Assembly: GCA_902475785.1 (NCBI GenBank)
Contig: CABSAN010000021.1
Span: 1-31,746, forward strand
Direction: 5' to 3'
Length of the DNA: 31,746 nt
From: an uncultured Collinsella sp.
GTDB lineage: Bacteria; Actinomycetota; Coriobacteriia; Coriobacteriales; Coriobacteriaceae
Shown: positions 14,051 through 22,683 of the stretch, one piece after another
How positions within the stretch are numbered: the stretch's first letter is position 1
How the letters are laid out: every line of letters begins with the position of its first letter
The notes under the pieces: generated by a model
The model's input: the letters and a program-made list of their open reading frames with translations, nothing else
Told to the model about the DNA's origin: nothing
The model's database searches: none
Position numbers and translations under genes: made by a program

Positions 14051-16201
14051 ATGGCAACCAAATACTCCATGAACGACCGTCCCAGCTGGCCTCGCCGCGC
14101 CATCGTTACCGCCGGCGAGCCCTATGGCAACAAGGGTCTTCACTTTGGCCACGTCGGCGGCGTCTTTGTCCCTGCCGACTTCTTTGCCCGCTTCCTGCGC
14201 GACCGTCTGGGCCGCGAGAACGTCATCTTCACCTCGGGCACTGACTGCTACGGCTCGCCCATCATGGAGAGCTACCGCAAGCTCAAGGAGAACGAGGGCT
14301 ACGACAAGTCCATTAACGAGTACGTCGAGTCCAATCACTCCCGCCAGGCCGCGACCCTCAACAATTACAACATCAGCTGTGATATCTACGGCGGCTCGGG
14401 CCTTGAGCCGGCTGCGCAGATTCACAACGAGGTTACCGCCGAGATTATCGAGCGTCTGCACGAGCAGGGCACCATCTCCAAGCGCTCCACGCTGCAGTTC
14501 TACGACGCCAAGGCCGGCACGTTTCTCAACGGCCGCCAGGTGATCGGCCGCTGCCCCATCCAGGGCTGCAAGTCCGAGAAGGCTTATGCCGACGAGTGCG
14601 ACCTGGGTCACCAGTTTGAGCCCGAGGAGCTCATCGCGCCCAAGAGCCAGCTCACCGGCGAGGTGCCCGAGCTGCGCCCGGTCGACAACCTCTACTTTGA
14701 CCTGCCGGCCTACCTCGACTTTATGAAGACCTACACCGCCAAGCTCGCCCAGAACCCGCAGGTTCGTTCCGTGGTCTCCAAGACCATTGAGGAGTGGCTG
14801 CTGCCGGCTCAGCTCTACATCCAGAACAAGTTCCGCGAGGCTTTCGACGCCGTCGAGGATCAGCTTCCCGAGCACACCGTGCTGGAGCCCGAGGGCAACA
14901 AGAGCAGCTTTACCGTCACCTTCCCCAGCTGGAAGGAGCGCGACGATGCCCACGCGGTGCTCGCCAACGGTGGCGTGCGTTTCCGCAGCGGCAAGGCACT
15001 CGTGCCCTTCCGCATCACCGGCAACATCGACTGGGGCGTTCCGGTGCCCGAGGTCGATGGCGTCTCCGACGTCACCTGCTGGTGCTGGCCCGAGAGCCTG
15101 TGGGCGCCCATCAGCTATACGCGTACCGTGCTCGCACGCGATGCCAAGGCCGCCGGCGTAACCGAGGGCGTCGCCGCCCAGGATGCCGCCCTCATGGGCG
15201 AGCCCGCTGCCGACTCCACGCAGGTCCCCGCGCCCACCTACCAGCACAGCTCGCTCGACTGGCGCGACTGGTGGTGCTCTGACGACGCTCAGATCTACCA
15301 GTTTATCGGTCAGGACAACATCTACTTCTACTGCATCGCGCAGACCGCCATGTGGGAGGCCCTGGGCTGGGACCTCACGCAGAGCACCGTCAGCGCCTGC
15401 TATCACCTGCTCTACATGGGCAAAAAGGCCAGCTCGTCCTCGCAGACTCCTCCCCCGCCGGCAGACGACCTGCTCAACCACTACACCTGCGAGCAGATGC
15501 GCGCGCATTGGCTGTCGCTCGGCCTGTCCGAGAAGCCGGTGAGCTTTAGCCCCAAGGCATACGACACGCGCGTGACCGGCAAGGACAAGGACGGCAACGA
15601 GGTACGCGCCTGCGACGACAAGCGCGTTATCGACCCGGCCCTTAAGGAGAGCGCCCTTTTGACCGGCGTGTTCAACCGCCTGGCCCGCAGTTGCTTCTAC
15701 GGCGTCGCCATCAAGGAGGGCGACGAGAGCCCCTATCGCAACGGCTGCATTCCGGCCGGTGCCGCCTCTGCTGCCGTGGTCGAGGCTGCCGAGCAGGCCG
15801 CCCTTGCCTTTGAGCAGGCCATGTACAAGTTCGAGACGCACCGTGCGCTCGCCGTGTGCGACGACTACCTGCGCGCCGCCAACAAGCGCTGGAGCGACGC
15901 CTCCAAGGCCGCCAACAAGCTCGAGGGCGAACCAGCCAACGCCGCCATGAAGCAGGCCCTGGTCGACGCCTTTACCGAGCTGCGCGTGGCGACCGTGCTC
16001 ATGCACGGCATCGTCCCGGCCGGCTGCGAGCTCATCTGCGAGTACTTCGACGTCGACCCGGTCCCTTTCTTTAGCTGGGATAACATCTTTGCCTCCACGG
16101 ACGAGTTTGTGGAGAGCCTGGGCGAGAAGCCCGGCGAGCACCGCGTGAAGCCGCTGCCCCCGCGCTTCGACTTCTTCAGCAAGCACGAGAGCCAGTACTA
16201 G
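14051..16201 (+). CDS. Methionyl-tRNA synthetase-like class I aminoacyl-tRNA synthetase
   Basis: This is a 716-residue protein of the MetRS type. The Rossmann fold begins AIVTAGEPYGNKGLHFGHVGG, with HFGH at residues 31-34 in place of HIGH. A zinc-knuckle region follows (RCPIQGC...DECDLGHQFEPEEL), where the second pair has Cys and His instead of two Cys. WGVPVP, FIGQDNIYFYCI and the anticodon-binding helical domain are MetRS-like. The KMSKS site reads GKKASSSSQTPPPP (residues 457-470), so the second, usually essential Lys is Ser. No C-terminal EMAP-like domain is present. AAGGAG is 5 bases from the ATG at 14051; the frame reaches back to 13958. It could be the cell's only MetRS with an unusual loop, or a paralog with another job. 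Confidence 0.8.
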   Translation: MATKYSMNDRPSWPRRAIVTAGEPYGNKGLHFGHVGGVFVPADFFARFLRDRLGRENVIFTSGTDCYGSPIMESYRKLKENEGYDKSINEYVESNHSRQAATLNNYNISCDIYGGSGLEPAAQIHNEVTAEIIERLHEQGTISKRSTLQFYDAKAGTFLNGRQVIGRCPIQGCKSEKAYADECDLGHQFEPEELIAPKSQLTGEVPELRPVDNLYFDLPAYLDFMKTYTAKLAQNPQVRSVVSKTIEEWLLPAQLYIQNKFREAFDAVEDQLPEHTVLEPEGNKSSFTVTFPSWKERDDAHAVLANGGVRFRSGKALVPFRITGNIDWGVPVPEVDGVSDVTCWCWPESLWAPISYTRTVLARDAKAAGVTEGVAAQDAALMGEPAADSTQVPAPTYQHSSLDWRDWWCSDDAQIYQFIGQDNIYFYCIAQTAMWEALGWDLTQSTVSACYHLLYMGKKASSSSQTPPPPADDLLNHYTCEQMRAHWLSLGLSEKPVSFSPKAYDTRVTGKDKDGNEVRACDDKRVIDPALKESALLTGVFNRLARSCFYGVAIKEGDESPYRNGCIPAGAASAAVVEAAEQAALAFEQAMYKFETHRALAVCDDYLRAANKRWSDASKAANKLEGEPANAAMKQALVDAFTELRVATVLMHGIVPAGCELICEYFDVDPVPFFSWDNIFASTDEFVESLGEKPGEHRVKPLPPRFDFFSKHESQY

Positions 16202-16212
16202 GCAACCGCAAC

Positions 16213-16331
16213 GCGCCCGGGAATGATTATTCTGGGACGGGGATTAAATAATCATTCCCGGGCGCCGCAAAATAGTCTTTCTGGGACGGGGATTAAATGA
16301 TTTTTTAATCCCCGTCCCAGAATAATCATTT
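16213..16331. repeat. Repeat family B, copy 2 (compound)
   Basis: The first unit has 19-bp outer arms, GCGCCCGGGAATGATTATT (16213-16231) and its complement (16247-16265), bracketing CTGGGACGGGGATTA. A second unit, TCTGGGACGGGGATTAAA, pairs with TTTAATCCCCGTCCCAGA (to 16321) and ends AATAATCATT. Relative to copy 1 the bracketing ends change together (ATTTTT/AAAAAT to ATTATT/AATAAT). The element ends only a few bases before the ribosome-binding site of the next gene. Confidence 0.8.
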
Positions 16332-16349
16332 AGGTGGAAGGAAAGACGG

Positions 16350-17453
16350 ATGTCCAAGCCGCGTCGTCGTAAGCAGAAAAAGCAGGTTAAGCCCGAGCTC
16401 AAGCTCAGGCAGTTTGCCGCTACCGAGCTTTCCGACCAGCTTGCCGCCCAACACTCCGCCGCCGACCTGCCGCGCTTTATGGTCGACACGGTCGCCGGCG
16501 CCTATGCACCCGCCGATGCCCAGCTCATGATCGAGGGCTTCGGCGCCGCGGCCACACGCCCAGTCACACTGCGTGCCAACACGCTCAAGGCGACCGCCGA
16601 AGACATCGCCGCCGCACTCGACGAGGCCGGCATCGCGCACCAAACCGTTACCTGGTATCCGGACGCTTTCATCCTGCCCGAGGCCCAGGTATCCGACCTG
16701 TGGGACCTCGACATCTACCGCGACGGCAAAATCTATCTGCAGAGCCTGTCGTCCATGATGCCGCCGTTGGTCCTGGGCGCTCAGGCTGGCGAGGACATCC
16801 TGGACATGTGCGCGGCCCCCGGTGGCAAGACGACGCAGATCGCCGCCCTCACCCAGGGCCAGGCGCACCTCACGGCCTGCGAGATGAGCGTTCCCCGCGC
16901 CGAAAAGCTCGAAGCCAACCTCCACCGCCAAGGCGCAAAAAACGTGCCCGTCATGCGCATCGACGCACGCGAACTCGACGAGTTCTTCCGCTTTGACCGT
17001 ATCCTGCTCGACGCTCCCTGCACCGGCACGGGCACCGTCATCAGCGGCATCGAGAAGAGCCTGCGCGGCCTCACCGAGCAGCTGCTTGACAAGTGTGCCC
17101 GCTCGCAGCGCGCACTTCTGGACCGCGCCATGGGCGCCCTCAAGCCGGGCGGCACGCTCGTCTATTCCACTTGTTCGATTATGCCGCAGGAAAACGAGGA
17201 CGCCCTGCAAGAGGCCCTCGACAAGCATATGGACTGCGAGCTCATCCCCCTCGACGGCACGCCGAGCGAAAGTGAAACGCGCCGCGCCCAGGAAGCTGGC
17301 GAAGAGCCACGCGTCGAGAGCAACGCCCTCACCGAGGCCATCGCTGCCGGCCATGTCTCGGCCGTCGTCAACGGTATGCCCGGTACGCTGACCATTCCGC
17401 CTAGCCGCGACTTTGAGGGCTTCTACATCGCCCTGATCCGAAAACGCAGCTAG
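16350..17453 (+). CDS. RsmB/NOP2-family RNA (cytosine-5) methyltransferase
   Basis: This is a 367-residue SAM-dependent methyltransferase that makes m5C in rRNA or tRNA. After a very basic N-terminus (SKPRRRKQKKQ) and a ferredoxin-like N1 domain come the Rossmann motifs: DMCAAPGGKT (SAM binding), LDAPCTGTGT (motif IV Cys) and YSTCSIMPQENE (motif VI, the nucleophilic Cys). Both catalytic cysteines are present. The length is that of the short RsmF/Trm4-like members without a large C-terminal extension, so the exact target base is uncertain. GGAAGGAAAG precedes the ATG. The repeat B element ends 19 bases upstream, so its hairpin forms part of the leader if transcription comes from the MetRS-like gene upstream. 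Confidence 0.92.
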   Translation: MSKPRRRKQKKQVKPELKLRQFAATELSDQLAAQHSAADLPRFMVDTVAGAYAPADAQLMIEGFGAAATRPVTLRANTLKATAEDIAAALDEAGIAHQTVTWYPDAFILPEAQVSDLWDLDIYRDGKIYLQSLSSMMPPLVLGAQAGEDILDMCAAPGGKTTQIAALTQGQAHLTACEMSVPRAEKLEANLHRQGAKNVPVMRIDARELDEFFRFDRILLDAPCTGTGTVISGIEKSLRGLTEQLLDKCARSQRALLDRAMGALKPGGTLVYSTCSIMPQENEDALQEALDKHMDCELIPLDGTPSESETRRAQEAGEEPRVESNALTEAIAAGHVSAVVNGMPGTLTIPPSRDFEGFYIALIRKRS

Positions 17454-17477
17454 CGCACGGATTCAAAACTCAACAAA

Positions 17478-17648
17478 CTATCTCCGTGCGCGCTTGTCCT
17501 GCTGGTCACGGTGCTGCTTAAGTGCTTCCCGTTCCTTGCGCTCGGCCCTTTTTCCCTTAATGGCCGTGACCACCAAGTAGATGACTGCGGCGGCAACGAT
17601 TGCGCCCACACACAGGCCAATCGAGCCCAACATTGCTGTGAATTCCAT
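17478..17648 (-). CDS. Small single-span membrane protein, 56 residues
   Basis: Reading the minus strand from the ATG at 17648 gives MEFTAMLGSIGLCVGAIVAA and a further hydrophobic run (residues ~5-30). A highly charged cytoplasmic tail of about 26 residues follows, with KGKRAERKERE and RDQQDKRARR. GAGAGGTG lies 7 bases before the ATG. The compact layout with one membrane span and a basic tail, the good ribosome site and the lack of a competing gene make it a real small gene. I recognise no family. It is convergent with the methyltransferase gene. Confidence 0.65.
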   Translation of the reverse strand: MEFTAMLGSIGLCVGAIVAAAVIYLVVTAIKGKRAERKEREALKQHRDQQDKRARR

Positions 17649-17839
17649 ACCGCGTCACCTCTCTTTTAAACGGGACATTCAAGATAGCACCTCAATACCC
17701 GCCACCACAGCTCCTTCACGTTCGCCGGTCCTTCGGTCTAACGGATGGCGCGGCGGGGAAAAATCAACTCGTCAAACGATTTAGCAAGCACAACGCTGTC
17801 GGCACCCCGCCGGCCACCATCGCATAGAATCGAGCCCCC

Positions 17840-18931
17840 ATGGATACTCTCAACGATTTGAACGAGCGCGTCGACGCCTTTGTCGGCACCAGTTCCTTCG
17901 ACGCGCCTGCCGCGACGAACGACCAGGCCCCCATCGATGTTCCCGCCGAGGTTCACGAGGACATCGTCGCCTCGGTTGATTTTTCCGAAGTCGAGCTCGC
18001 AGACGAGTTCACCGAGCCCCAGGTAGCCGTGACCCCCAACGGACTGCTCCCCATGGAGCCGCTGCCCATCGACGGGCGCCTGCGCAAGGCGGCCCTCCGC
18101 ATGCCCGACGAGATCGAGGAGGCCAGCGGCTTTACGCTCTTCGGTCGTCGCATCAAGTCGCTTATCTACACCACCGACGTCGCGGTCATCCGCAACTCCA
18201 ACGCCGATGCCGTCTTTGCCGTATACCCCTTCACGCCACAGCCTGCCATTACGCAGGCGCTGTTAACTGTCGCCGAGTGCCCGGTCTTTGTAGGCGTGGG
18301 CGGCGGAACTACGACCGGTAAGCGCTCCGTACAGATGGCAGCCGTCTCCGAGATGCAGGGCGCGGCGGGCTGTGTGGTCAACTCCCCAGCCACTGCCGAG
18401 ATGGTCGAGCACATCACCAACATCGCAGACATCCCCGTCATCGCCACGGTCGTTCGCTGCGACGACGACGCTCACGCCAAGGTGCGCGCCGGAGCCAAGA
18501 TCCTCAACATCGCCGCCGGCAAGAACACGCCCCAGGTTCTGCGTGAGCTGCGCGAGCACTATCCCAACCTGCCGCTCATCGCACCGGGCGGCAAAACACC
18601 CGAGAGCATCCGTGAGACCATCGCCGCCGGCGCCAACGCCATCATCTGGACGCCGCCTTCGGCCCAGCAGCTGCAGACCGATATGATGCAGCGCTACCGC
18701 AAGATGAAGGAAGACGCCACGCCCGTTATCTCGCGCGACGATGTGCCCATTATCGACCAGGTCGCCGCCGCCGAGGTCAGCCAGGTCGAGAACATGAATC
18801 CCGACGTGCCGATTCCCGACGAAGTCATCGAACGTGTCGCTTCGATCCACGATCATATCGAGGAGCGTCGCGCCAACCGTGGACTCAAGCCATCGCTCCA
18901 CGGCTTCTTCTTCCGCGGAAAGAAACGCTAG
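17840..18931 (+). CDS. Conserved TIM-barrel-like protein of unknown function
   Basis: This is a 363-residue soluble protein. The first ~75 residues are acidic and variable. From EEASGFTLFGRRIKSLIYTT the sequence reads as repeated beta-alpha units: DVAVIRNSNADAVFAVYPFT, VFVGVGGGTTTGKR, AGCVVNSPAT, IPVIATVV, GAKILNIAAG, LIAPGGKTPESI and GANAIIWTPPS. The GGGTTTGKR and IAPGGKTP loops resemble phosphate-binding ends of TIM barrels of the NanE/aldolase/thiazole-synthase kind. Similar proteins are often labelled just 'hydrolase'; I know of no demonstrated reaction. The ribosome-binding site is weak. It ends shortly before a strong terminator shared with the convergent degV gene. Confidence 0.7.
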   Translation: MDTLNDLNERVDAFVGTSSFDAPAATNDQAPIDVPAEVHEDIVASVDFSEVELADEFTEPQVAVTPNGLLPMEPLPIDGRLRKAALRMPDEIEEASGFTLFGRRIKSLIYTTDVAVIRNSNADAVFAVYPFTPQPAITQALLTVAECPVFVGVGGGTTTGKRSVQMAAVSEMQGAAGCVVNSPATAEMVEHITNIADIPVIATVVRCDDDAHAKVRAGAKILNIAAGKNTPQVLRELREHYPNLPLIAPGGKTPESIRETIAAGANAIIWTPPSAQQLQTDMMQRYRKMKEDATPVISRDDVPIIDQVAAAEVSQVENMNPDVPIPDEVIERVASIHDHIEERRANRGLKPSLHGFFFRGKKR

Positions 18932-18942
18932 CCGCAACAGCA

Positions 18943-18977
18943 TGGCCCGCCCCACAAAACGTGAGGCGGGCCATTTT
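18943..18977. terminator. Bidirectional rho-independent terminator
   Basis: TGGCCCGCC pairs with GGCGGGCCA, with an extra inner CAC/GTG pair, and TTTT follows on the plus strand. It lies between the convergent ends of the TIM-barrel gene and the second degV. Confidence 0.75.
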
Positions 18978-19013
18978 CGCTTGAGCAATCATGCAGCGAC
19001 GTGATGGGCCAAG

Positions 19014-19904
19014 TTAATCCACGCGCTTGTCGCCCATAAAGAAGAGCGCCACCGTACCAGGCCCGGTGTGCGAACCGATCAGAGCACCGATATTGTTGAT
19101 CTCAATCTTGCCTTTGAGCTGCGGAACTTGTCCCTCAATCAGCGCCGCAACGGCCTCGGCATCCCCGCGGCACGCCGAGTGCGACATGATGCACTTGCCC
19201 GAATAATCCGCACCGTCCTGCACGTGTTTCATCATGGTCTTAGCCATCTCGGAAATCGCGCGCTTCTTGGTGCGAATCTTCTCACGTGGCGACAGCCCAC
19301 CTTCGCAATCGACCGTCATAAGTGGGCAAATCTTAAGCGCTGTGCCGATAATCGCGCTCGCGGCCGAAATGCGACCGCCGCGCAGGTAGCTCGACAGATC
19401 GGTCGAGAAGAACCAGTGGTGAAGGTTGAGTTTATGCTCCTCAATCCAAGCGGCCGTCTCGTCGAGCGAAGCGCCGCTATCGCGAACGTCGGCGGCACAT
19501 TCCGCCAGCAGGCCAAAGCCCGAAGACGCCGCCAACGAATCGATAACGCGCACCTTGCCGCCCTGAGGATAGCGATCCGCGAGCATCTGTGCCGCAACGC
19601 AGGCCGATCCATACGTGCCCGAAATACCCGACGACAACGCCAGGTGCAGCACGTCTTTACCCTCGGCAACAAACGGCTCCCAAAACTCCTCGTACTCGCC
19701 CACGCTCACCTGAGACGTCTTGGGCATGGCGCCCGCGGCAATCTGGGCAAAAAACTTGTCCGGCGTAATCGACTGATACAGATCGTCCGTATAGACAACA
19801 TCGTCGATCTCGTAATGAAAACACACGACAGGGATATTGCGCGACGCAAAGAACTCACGGGTTCGGTCGGCGGCGGATTCACAGGTCAGGACAAAATCAC
19901 TCAT
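19014..19904 (-). CDS. DegV family fatty-acid-binding protein (second of two)
   Basis: This is a 296-residue DegV protein. The signatures are closer to the consensus than in the first degV gene: FVLTCESAAD, PKTSQVSVGEYEEFW (TSQ fatty-acid carboxylate loop), LALSSGISGTYGSA, VRVIDSLAASSGFG, YLRGGRIS, and GSHTGPGTVALFF at the C-terminus. It should bind a fatty acid and, by family analogy, hand it to a FakA-type kinase, which is not encoded here. AAGGAG lies 6 bases before the ATG at 19904. It is divergent from fbp. Having two diverged copies in 32 kb suggests different lipid preferences. Confidence 0.93.
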   Translation of the reverse strand: MSDFVLTCESAADRTREFFASRNIPVVCFHYEIDDVVYTDDLYQSITPDKFFAQIAAGAMPKTSQVSVGEYEEFWEPFVAEGKDVLHLALSSGISGTYGSACVAAQMLADRYPQGGKVRVIDSLAASSGFGLLAECAADVRDSGASLDETAAWIEEHKLNLHHWFFSTDLSSYLRGGRISAASAIIGTALKICPLMTVDCEGGLSPREKIRTKKRAISEMAKTMMKHVQDGADYSGKCIMSHSACRGDAEAVAALIEGQVPQLKGKIEINNIGALIGSHTGPGTVALFFMGDKRVD

Positions 19905-20223
19905 ATGAGGCTCCTTAAGTATTGCTGCGCAAATTATCGCACAGCAAGCCTAAATACGATACAAACGTCCACTATTTACCAATTCGAACCGAAATTAGCG
20001 AACATCTTTACCACCATCGTCTCCACCGACCCCACGCATAAATATCTGAGAAATCACCCCCTTCGTCTCCACCCAACCGACACATCAACCTCAACTAAAT
20101 CGATTTACCAAACCATTCAGCCGACAATTCAGCCGCTGGCGCAAAATCGAAACAAAAGCGGCGCATACTGATAAACGTTTGACGCTGTTTATCAGTTTTA
20201 CCAGCCCCATCGGAAGGTGTTTC
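19905..20223. other. Intergenic region between degV and fbp, AT-richer, divergent promoters
   Basis: These 319 bases have no convincing gene; a plus-strand frame runs into it from within degV but has the look of a shadow. Base composition is clearly less GC-rich than the genes. A GATAAT/TAATTT-like -10 for degV lies near 19930-19945 on the minus strand without a clear -35. The only strong structure is the inverted repeat at 20167-20196. Confidence 0.5.
20167..20196. promoter_or_regulatory. Perfect 10-bp inverted repeat in front of fbp
   Basis: ACTGATAAAC, a 10-base spacer, and GTTTATCAGT form a perfect inverted repeat that ends 27 bases before the fbp ATG; TTT continues directly after it. 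It could be an operator for a dimeric repressor or a leader hairpin. The spacer contains TTGAC, so a promoter element may sit inside it. Confidence 0.5.
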
Positions 20224-22140
20224 ATGGTCGCATTCGATCGCAACCCGCAAGACTTTAAGTATCTGCGCCTGCTGTCGAGACAATTTCCTACCGAGCAATC
20301 CGCGTTTACCGAGATCATCAATCTCTCGGCCATTCTCAACCTGCCCAAAGGCACCGAGCATTTTATGAGCGACGTGCACGGCGAGTACGAAGCCTTTATG
20401 CACATCCTCAACAACTGCTCGGGTGTCGTGCGCGAACATGTCGACGAGATCTTTGGCGACACGCTCTCCTTTGACGAAAAGGGCGAGCTGTGCACGCTCA
20501 TCTACTACCCGCGCGAGAAGATCGAGCTGGTCCGCAGCCGGCGCGAGGACTCCCCCACCTGGTACAAGACAATGCTCGACCAGCTCATCATGGTTGCCCG
20601 CTCGCTTTCGAGCCGCTATACGCGCTCCAAAGTGCGTAAGGCCATCCCGCGCGATTACGCCTACATCATCGACGAGCTGCTGCACACGCATCCGGACGAG
20701 AACAACTATCGTGTGCGTTATCACGAGCGCATCGTGGAGTCCATCCTAGAGACCGCAAGCGCCGACGACTTTATCGAGTCGCTCGCCTCGCTCATCAAGC
20801 GCCTGGCCGTCGACCACCTGCACCTGGTGGGCGATATCTTCGACCGTGGCGGCGGCGCTGCCAAGATTATGGACCGCCTGCTCACCTATCATTCGCTCGA
20901 CATTCAGTGGGGCAACCACGATCTGCTGTGGATGGGCGCCGCCGCCGGTGAGCCCGCCTGCATCGCCACGGTGCTGCGCAACAACCTGCGCTACGACAAT
21001 TACGAGATCCTTGAGAACGACTACGGCATCTCGCTGCGCGAGCTCGTCGCCTTTGCCGATGCCACCTATACCGCCGGTGAGCCCATCAGCCCGCTGATTA
21101 AAGCCATCAACGTCCTGCTTTTTAAGCTCGAGGGCCAGATTATCCAGCGCCACCCCGAGTTCGACATGGCCGACCGCCTGCTGCTCGACAAGATCGACCA
21201 CGGCACCGGCGCGGTCACGCTCGCCGACGGCAGCGTGTGGCCGCTCACGACCAACGACTTCCCCACCGTCGACCCGACGGACCCCTACACGCTCACGCCC
21301 CAGGAGCAACACATCATCGACAAGCTCGTGTCCGAGTTTGTCACCGCCGATCACCTGCATCGCCATATCGATTTCCTCTACACCCACGGCTCGATGTACA
21401 AGGTCACCAACGGCAACCTGCTGTTCCATGGCTGCGTGCCGCTCAACGAGGATGGCACCTTTAGCAGCATGAACTGCCTGGGTACCTGGCACGCCGGCCG
21501 CGATTATCTCGATTTTTGCGACCACATCGCCCGCCGCGCCTGGCGCGTGGGTGACCGCGACGCTCTCGACTGGATGTGGTACCTGTGGATTGGCTTTAAC
21601 TCACCCGCCAGCGGACGCCTGGTGCGTACCTTTGAGCGCGCCTATATCGCCGATAAGAGCACCTGGGTCGAGCCGATGGACCCGTACTTTACGCTTACCA
21701 AGTCGCCCTCGGTCTGCGACGACATCATGCGCGAGTTCGGCGTTGCCCCCATGGCATGTTCGCCGACCGGCCACATCATCAACGGCCACACACCCGTTAA
21801 AACCACCAAGGGCGAGCAGCCCATCCGCGCCGACGGTAAGCTGCTGGTCATCGATGGCGGCTTCTGTCGCGCCTACCATCCCAAGACGGGCATCGCCGGC
21901 TACACGCTTATCTCGAGCTCACGCGGCTGCCGCCTCAAGTCGCACCGGGCCTTTACCACGGTTGCCGAAGCGCTCACGCGCAACGTGGACATCGAGAGCG
22001 AGACCAACCGTTTTGACCAGGCCGACCGTCGCCGCATGGTCAGCGATACCGATACCGGCGCCAAGATTCGCAGCCAGATCCAGGACCTGCGCCAGCTGCT
22101 CGATGCATATAGAAACGGTGCTATCGAGGAGCGCGCCTAG
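20224..22140 (+). CDS. fbp: Fructose-1,6-bisphosphatase, class III
   Basis: This enzyme removes the 1-phosphate of fructose-1,6-bisphosphate in gluconeogenesis. At 638 residues it matches the large class III form known from Firmicutes, which belongs to the metallophosphoesterase superfamily and not to the inositol-phosphatase type. The metal motifs are visible: MSDVHGEYEAF, GDIFDRGGGAAKIMD and IQWGNHDLLWMGAAAG, followed by late His residues (LLFHGCVP, INGHTPVK). The start at 20224 follows GGAAGGTG by 5 bases; the frame begins earlier, at 20179, inside the inverted repeat. The first GtrA-like gene starts 78 bases downstream on the same strand. Confidence 0.94.
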   Translation: MVAFDRNPQDFKYLRLLSRQFPTEQSAFTEIINLSAILNLPKGTEHFMSDVHGEYEAFMHILNNCSGVVREHVDEIFGDTLSFDEKGELCTLIYYPREKIELVRSRREDSPTWYKTMLDQLIMVARSLSSRYTRSKVRKAIPRDYAYIIDELLHTHPDENNYRVRYHERIVESILETASADDFIESLASLIKRLAVDHLHLVGDIFDRGGGAAKIMDRLLTYHSLDIQWGNHDLLWMGAAAGEPACIATVLRNNLRYDNYEILENDYGISLRELVAFADATYTAGEPISPLIKAINVLLFKLEGQIIQRHPEFDMADRLLLDKIDHGTGAVTLADGSVWPLTTNDFPTVDPTDPYTLTPQEQHIIDKLVSEFVTADHLHRHIDFLYTHGSMYKVTNGNLLFHGCVPLNEDGTFSSMNCLGTWHAGRDYLDFCDHIARRAWRVGDRDALDWMWYLWIGFNSPASGRLVRTFERAYIADKSTWVEPMDPYFTLTKSPSVCDDIMREFGVAPMACSPTGHIINGHTPVKTTKGEQPIRADGKLLVIDGGFCRAYHPKTGIAGYTLISSSRGCRLKSHRAFTTVAEALTRNVDIESETNRFDQADRRRMVSDTDTGAKIRSQIQDLRQLLDAYRNGAIEERA

Positions 22141-22218
22141 CTCCACCCGTGGGGATTGGCTAAACTTGCTGAGTTCGTCATCCCCGCGGCGCTCCGGCGC
22201 CACCCTAAGGCAGGTACC

Positions 22219-22614
22219 ATGCAAAAGCTCCTTGCGCAGATCATGAAGTTTGGCGTCGTCGGCGTCGTCGCCACCGTCATCGACTTTGGCATCATGAATC
22301 TGCTCCACTACGGTCTGGGCCTTAACATCCTGATCGCCAACACCAGCGGCTTTATCGTCTCGCTCATCTTTAACTATGTCGCGAGCATGAAGTACGTGTT
22401 TGCGCACAAGGAGGGCATGAGCCGACGCCGCGAGTTCATCATCTTTGTCGTGCTGTCCGTGATCGGCCTGGCACTCAACGACGGTATCGTGCTGGCGCTC
22501 AACGCCGGCTTGGGACTCGAGGCCAATATCGCCAAGATCTGCGCCACCGCGCTTGTCATGGTCTACAACTTTGTGACCCGAAAGATCTTCCTGGAGGGCG
22601 AGGAGACCAAATAG
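22219..22614 (+). CDS. GtrA-like membrane protein (first of two)
   Basis: This is a 131-residue protein with four predicted membrane spans, the GtrA layout: MKFGVVGVVATVIDFGIMNLL, an IANTSGFIVSLIFNYVASMKYVF segment with the conserved Asn-Tyr, then FIIFVVLSVIGLALNDGIVL and a last span ending VYNFVTRKIFLEG. GtrA proteins are thought to flip or help move lipid-linked sugars across the membrane; the partner glycosyltransferases are not in the window. The ATG at 22219 has GGCAGG nearby. The frame can be extended to 22156, but the extension lacks a membrane segment and precedes the ribosome site. It is closely similar to the next gene (MKYVF-x-H-x-EGMSR-x-REF-x-IF in both). Confidence 0.87.
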   Translation: MQKLLAQIMKFGVVGVVATVIDFGIMNLLHYGLGLNILIANTSGFIVSLIFNYVASMKYVFAHKEGMSRRREFIIFVVLSVIGLALNDGIVLALNAGLGLEANIAKICATALVMVYNFVTRKIFLEGEETK

Positions 22615-22637
22615 CTCGGCTTTCCCGCACAGCTACG

Positions 22638-22683
22638 GGGCCCACGGACAACGTGCGTCGAGCGCTGCGTTGTTCGTGGGCCC
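22638..22683. terminator. Strong hairpin between the two GtrA-like genes
   Basis: GGGCCCACGGACAACG (22638-22653) pairs with CGTTGTTCGTGGGCCC (22668-22683) with a single mismatch around a 14-base loop. It directly follows the first GtrA gene. There is no clean T-tract, so it may stabilise the mRNA 3' end or terminate only partly. Confidence 0.5.

Noticed and set aside
13925..16186. Minus-strand open frame of 753 codons opposite the MetRS-like gene
   Set aside because: It is antisense to a gene with clear family motifs; the translation is a low-complexity Val/Gly/Leu/Ala mixture.
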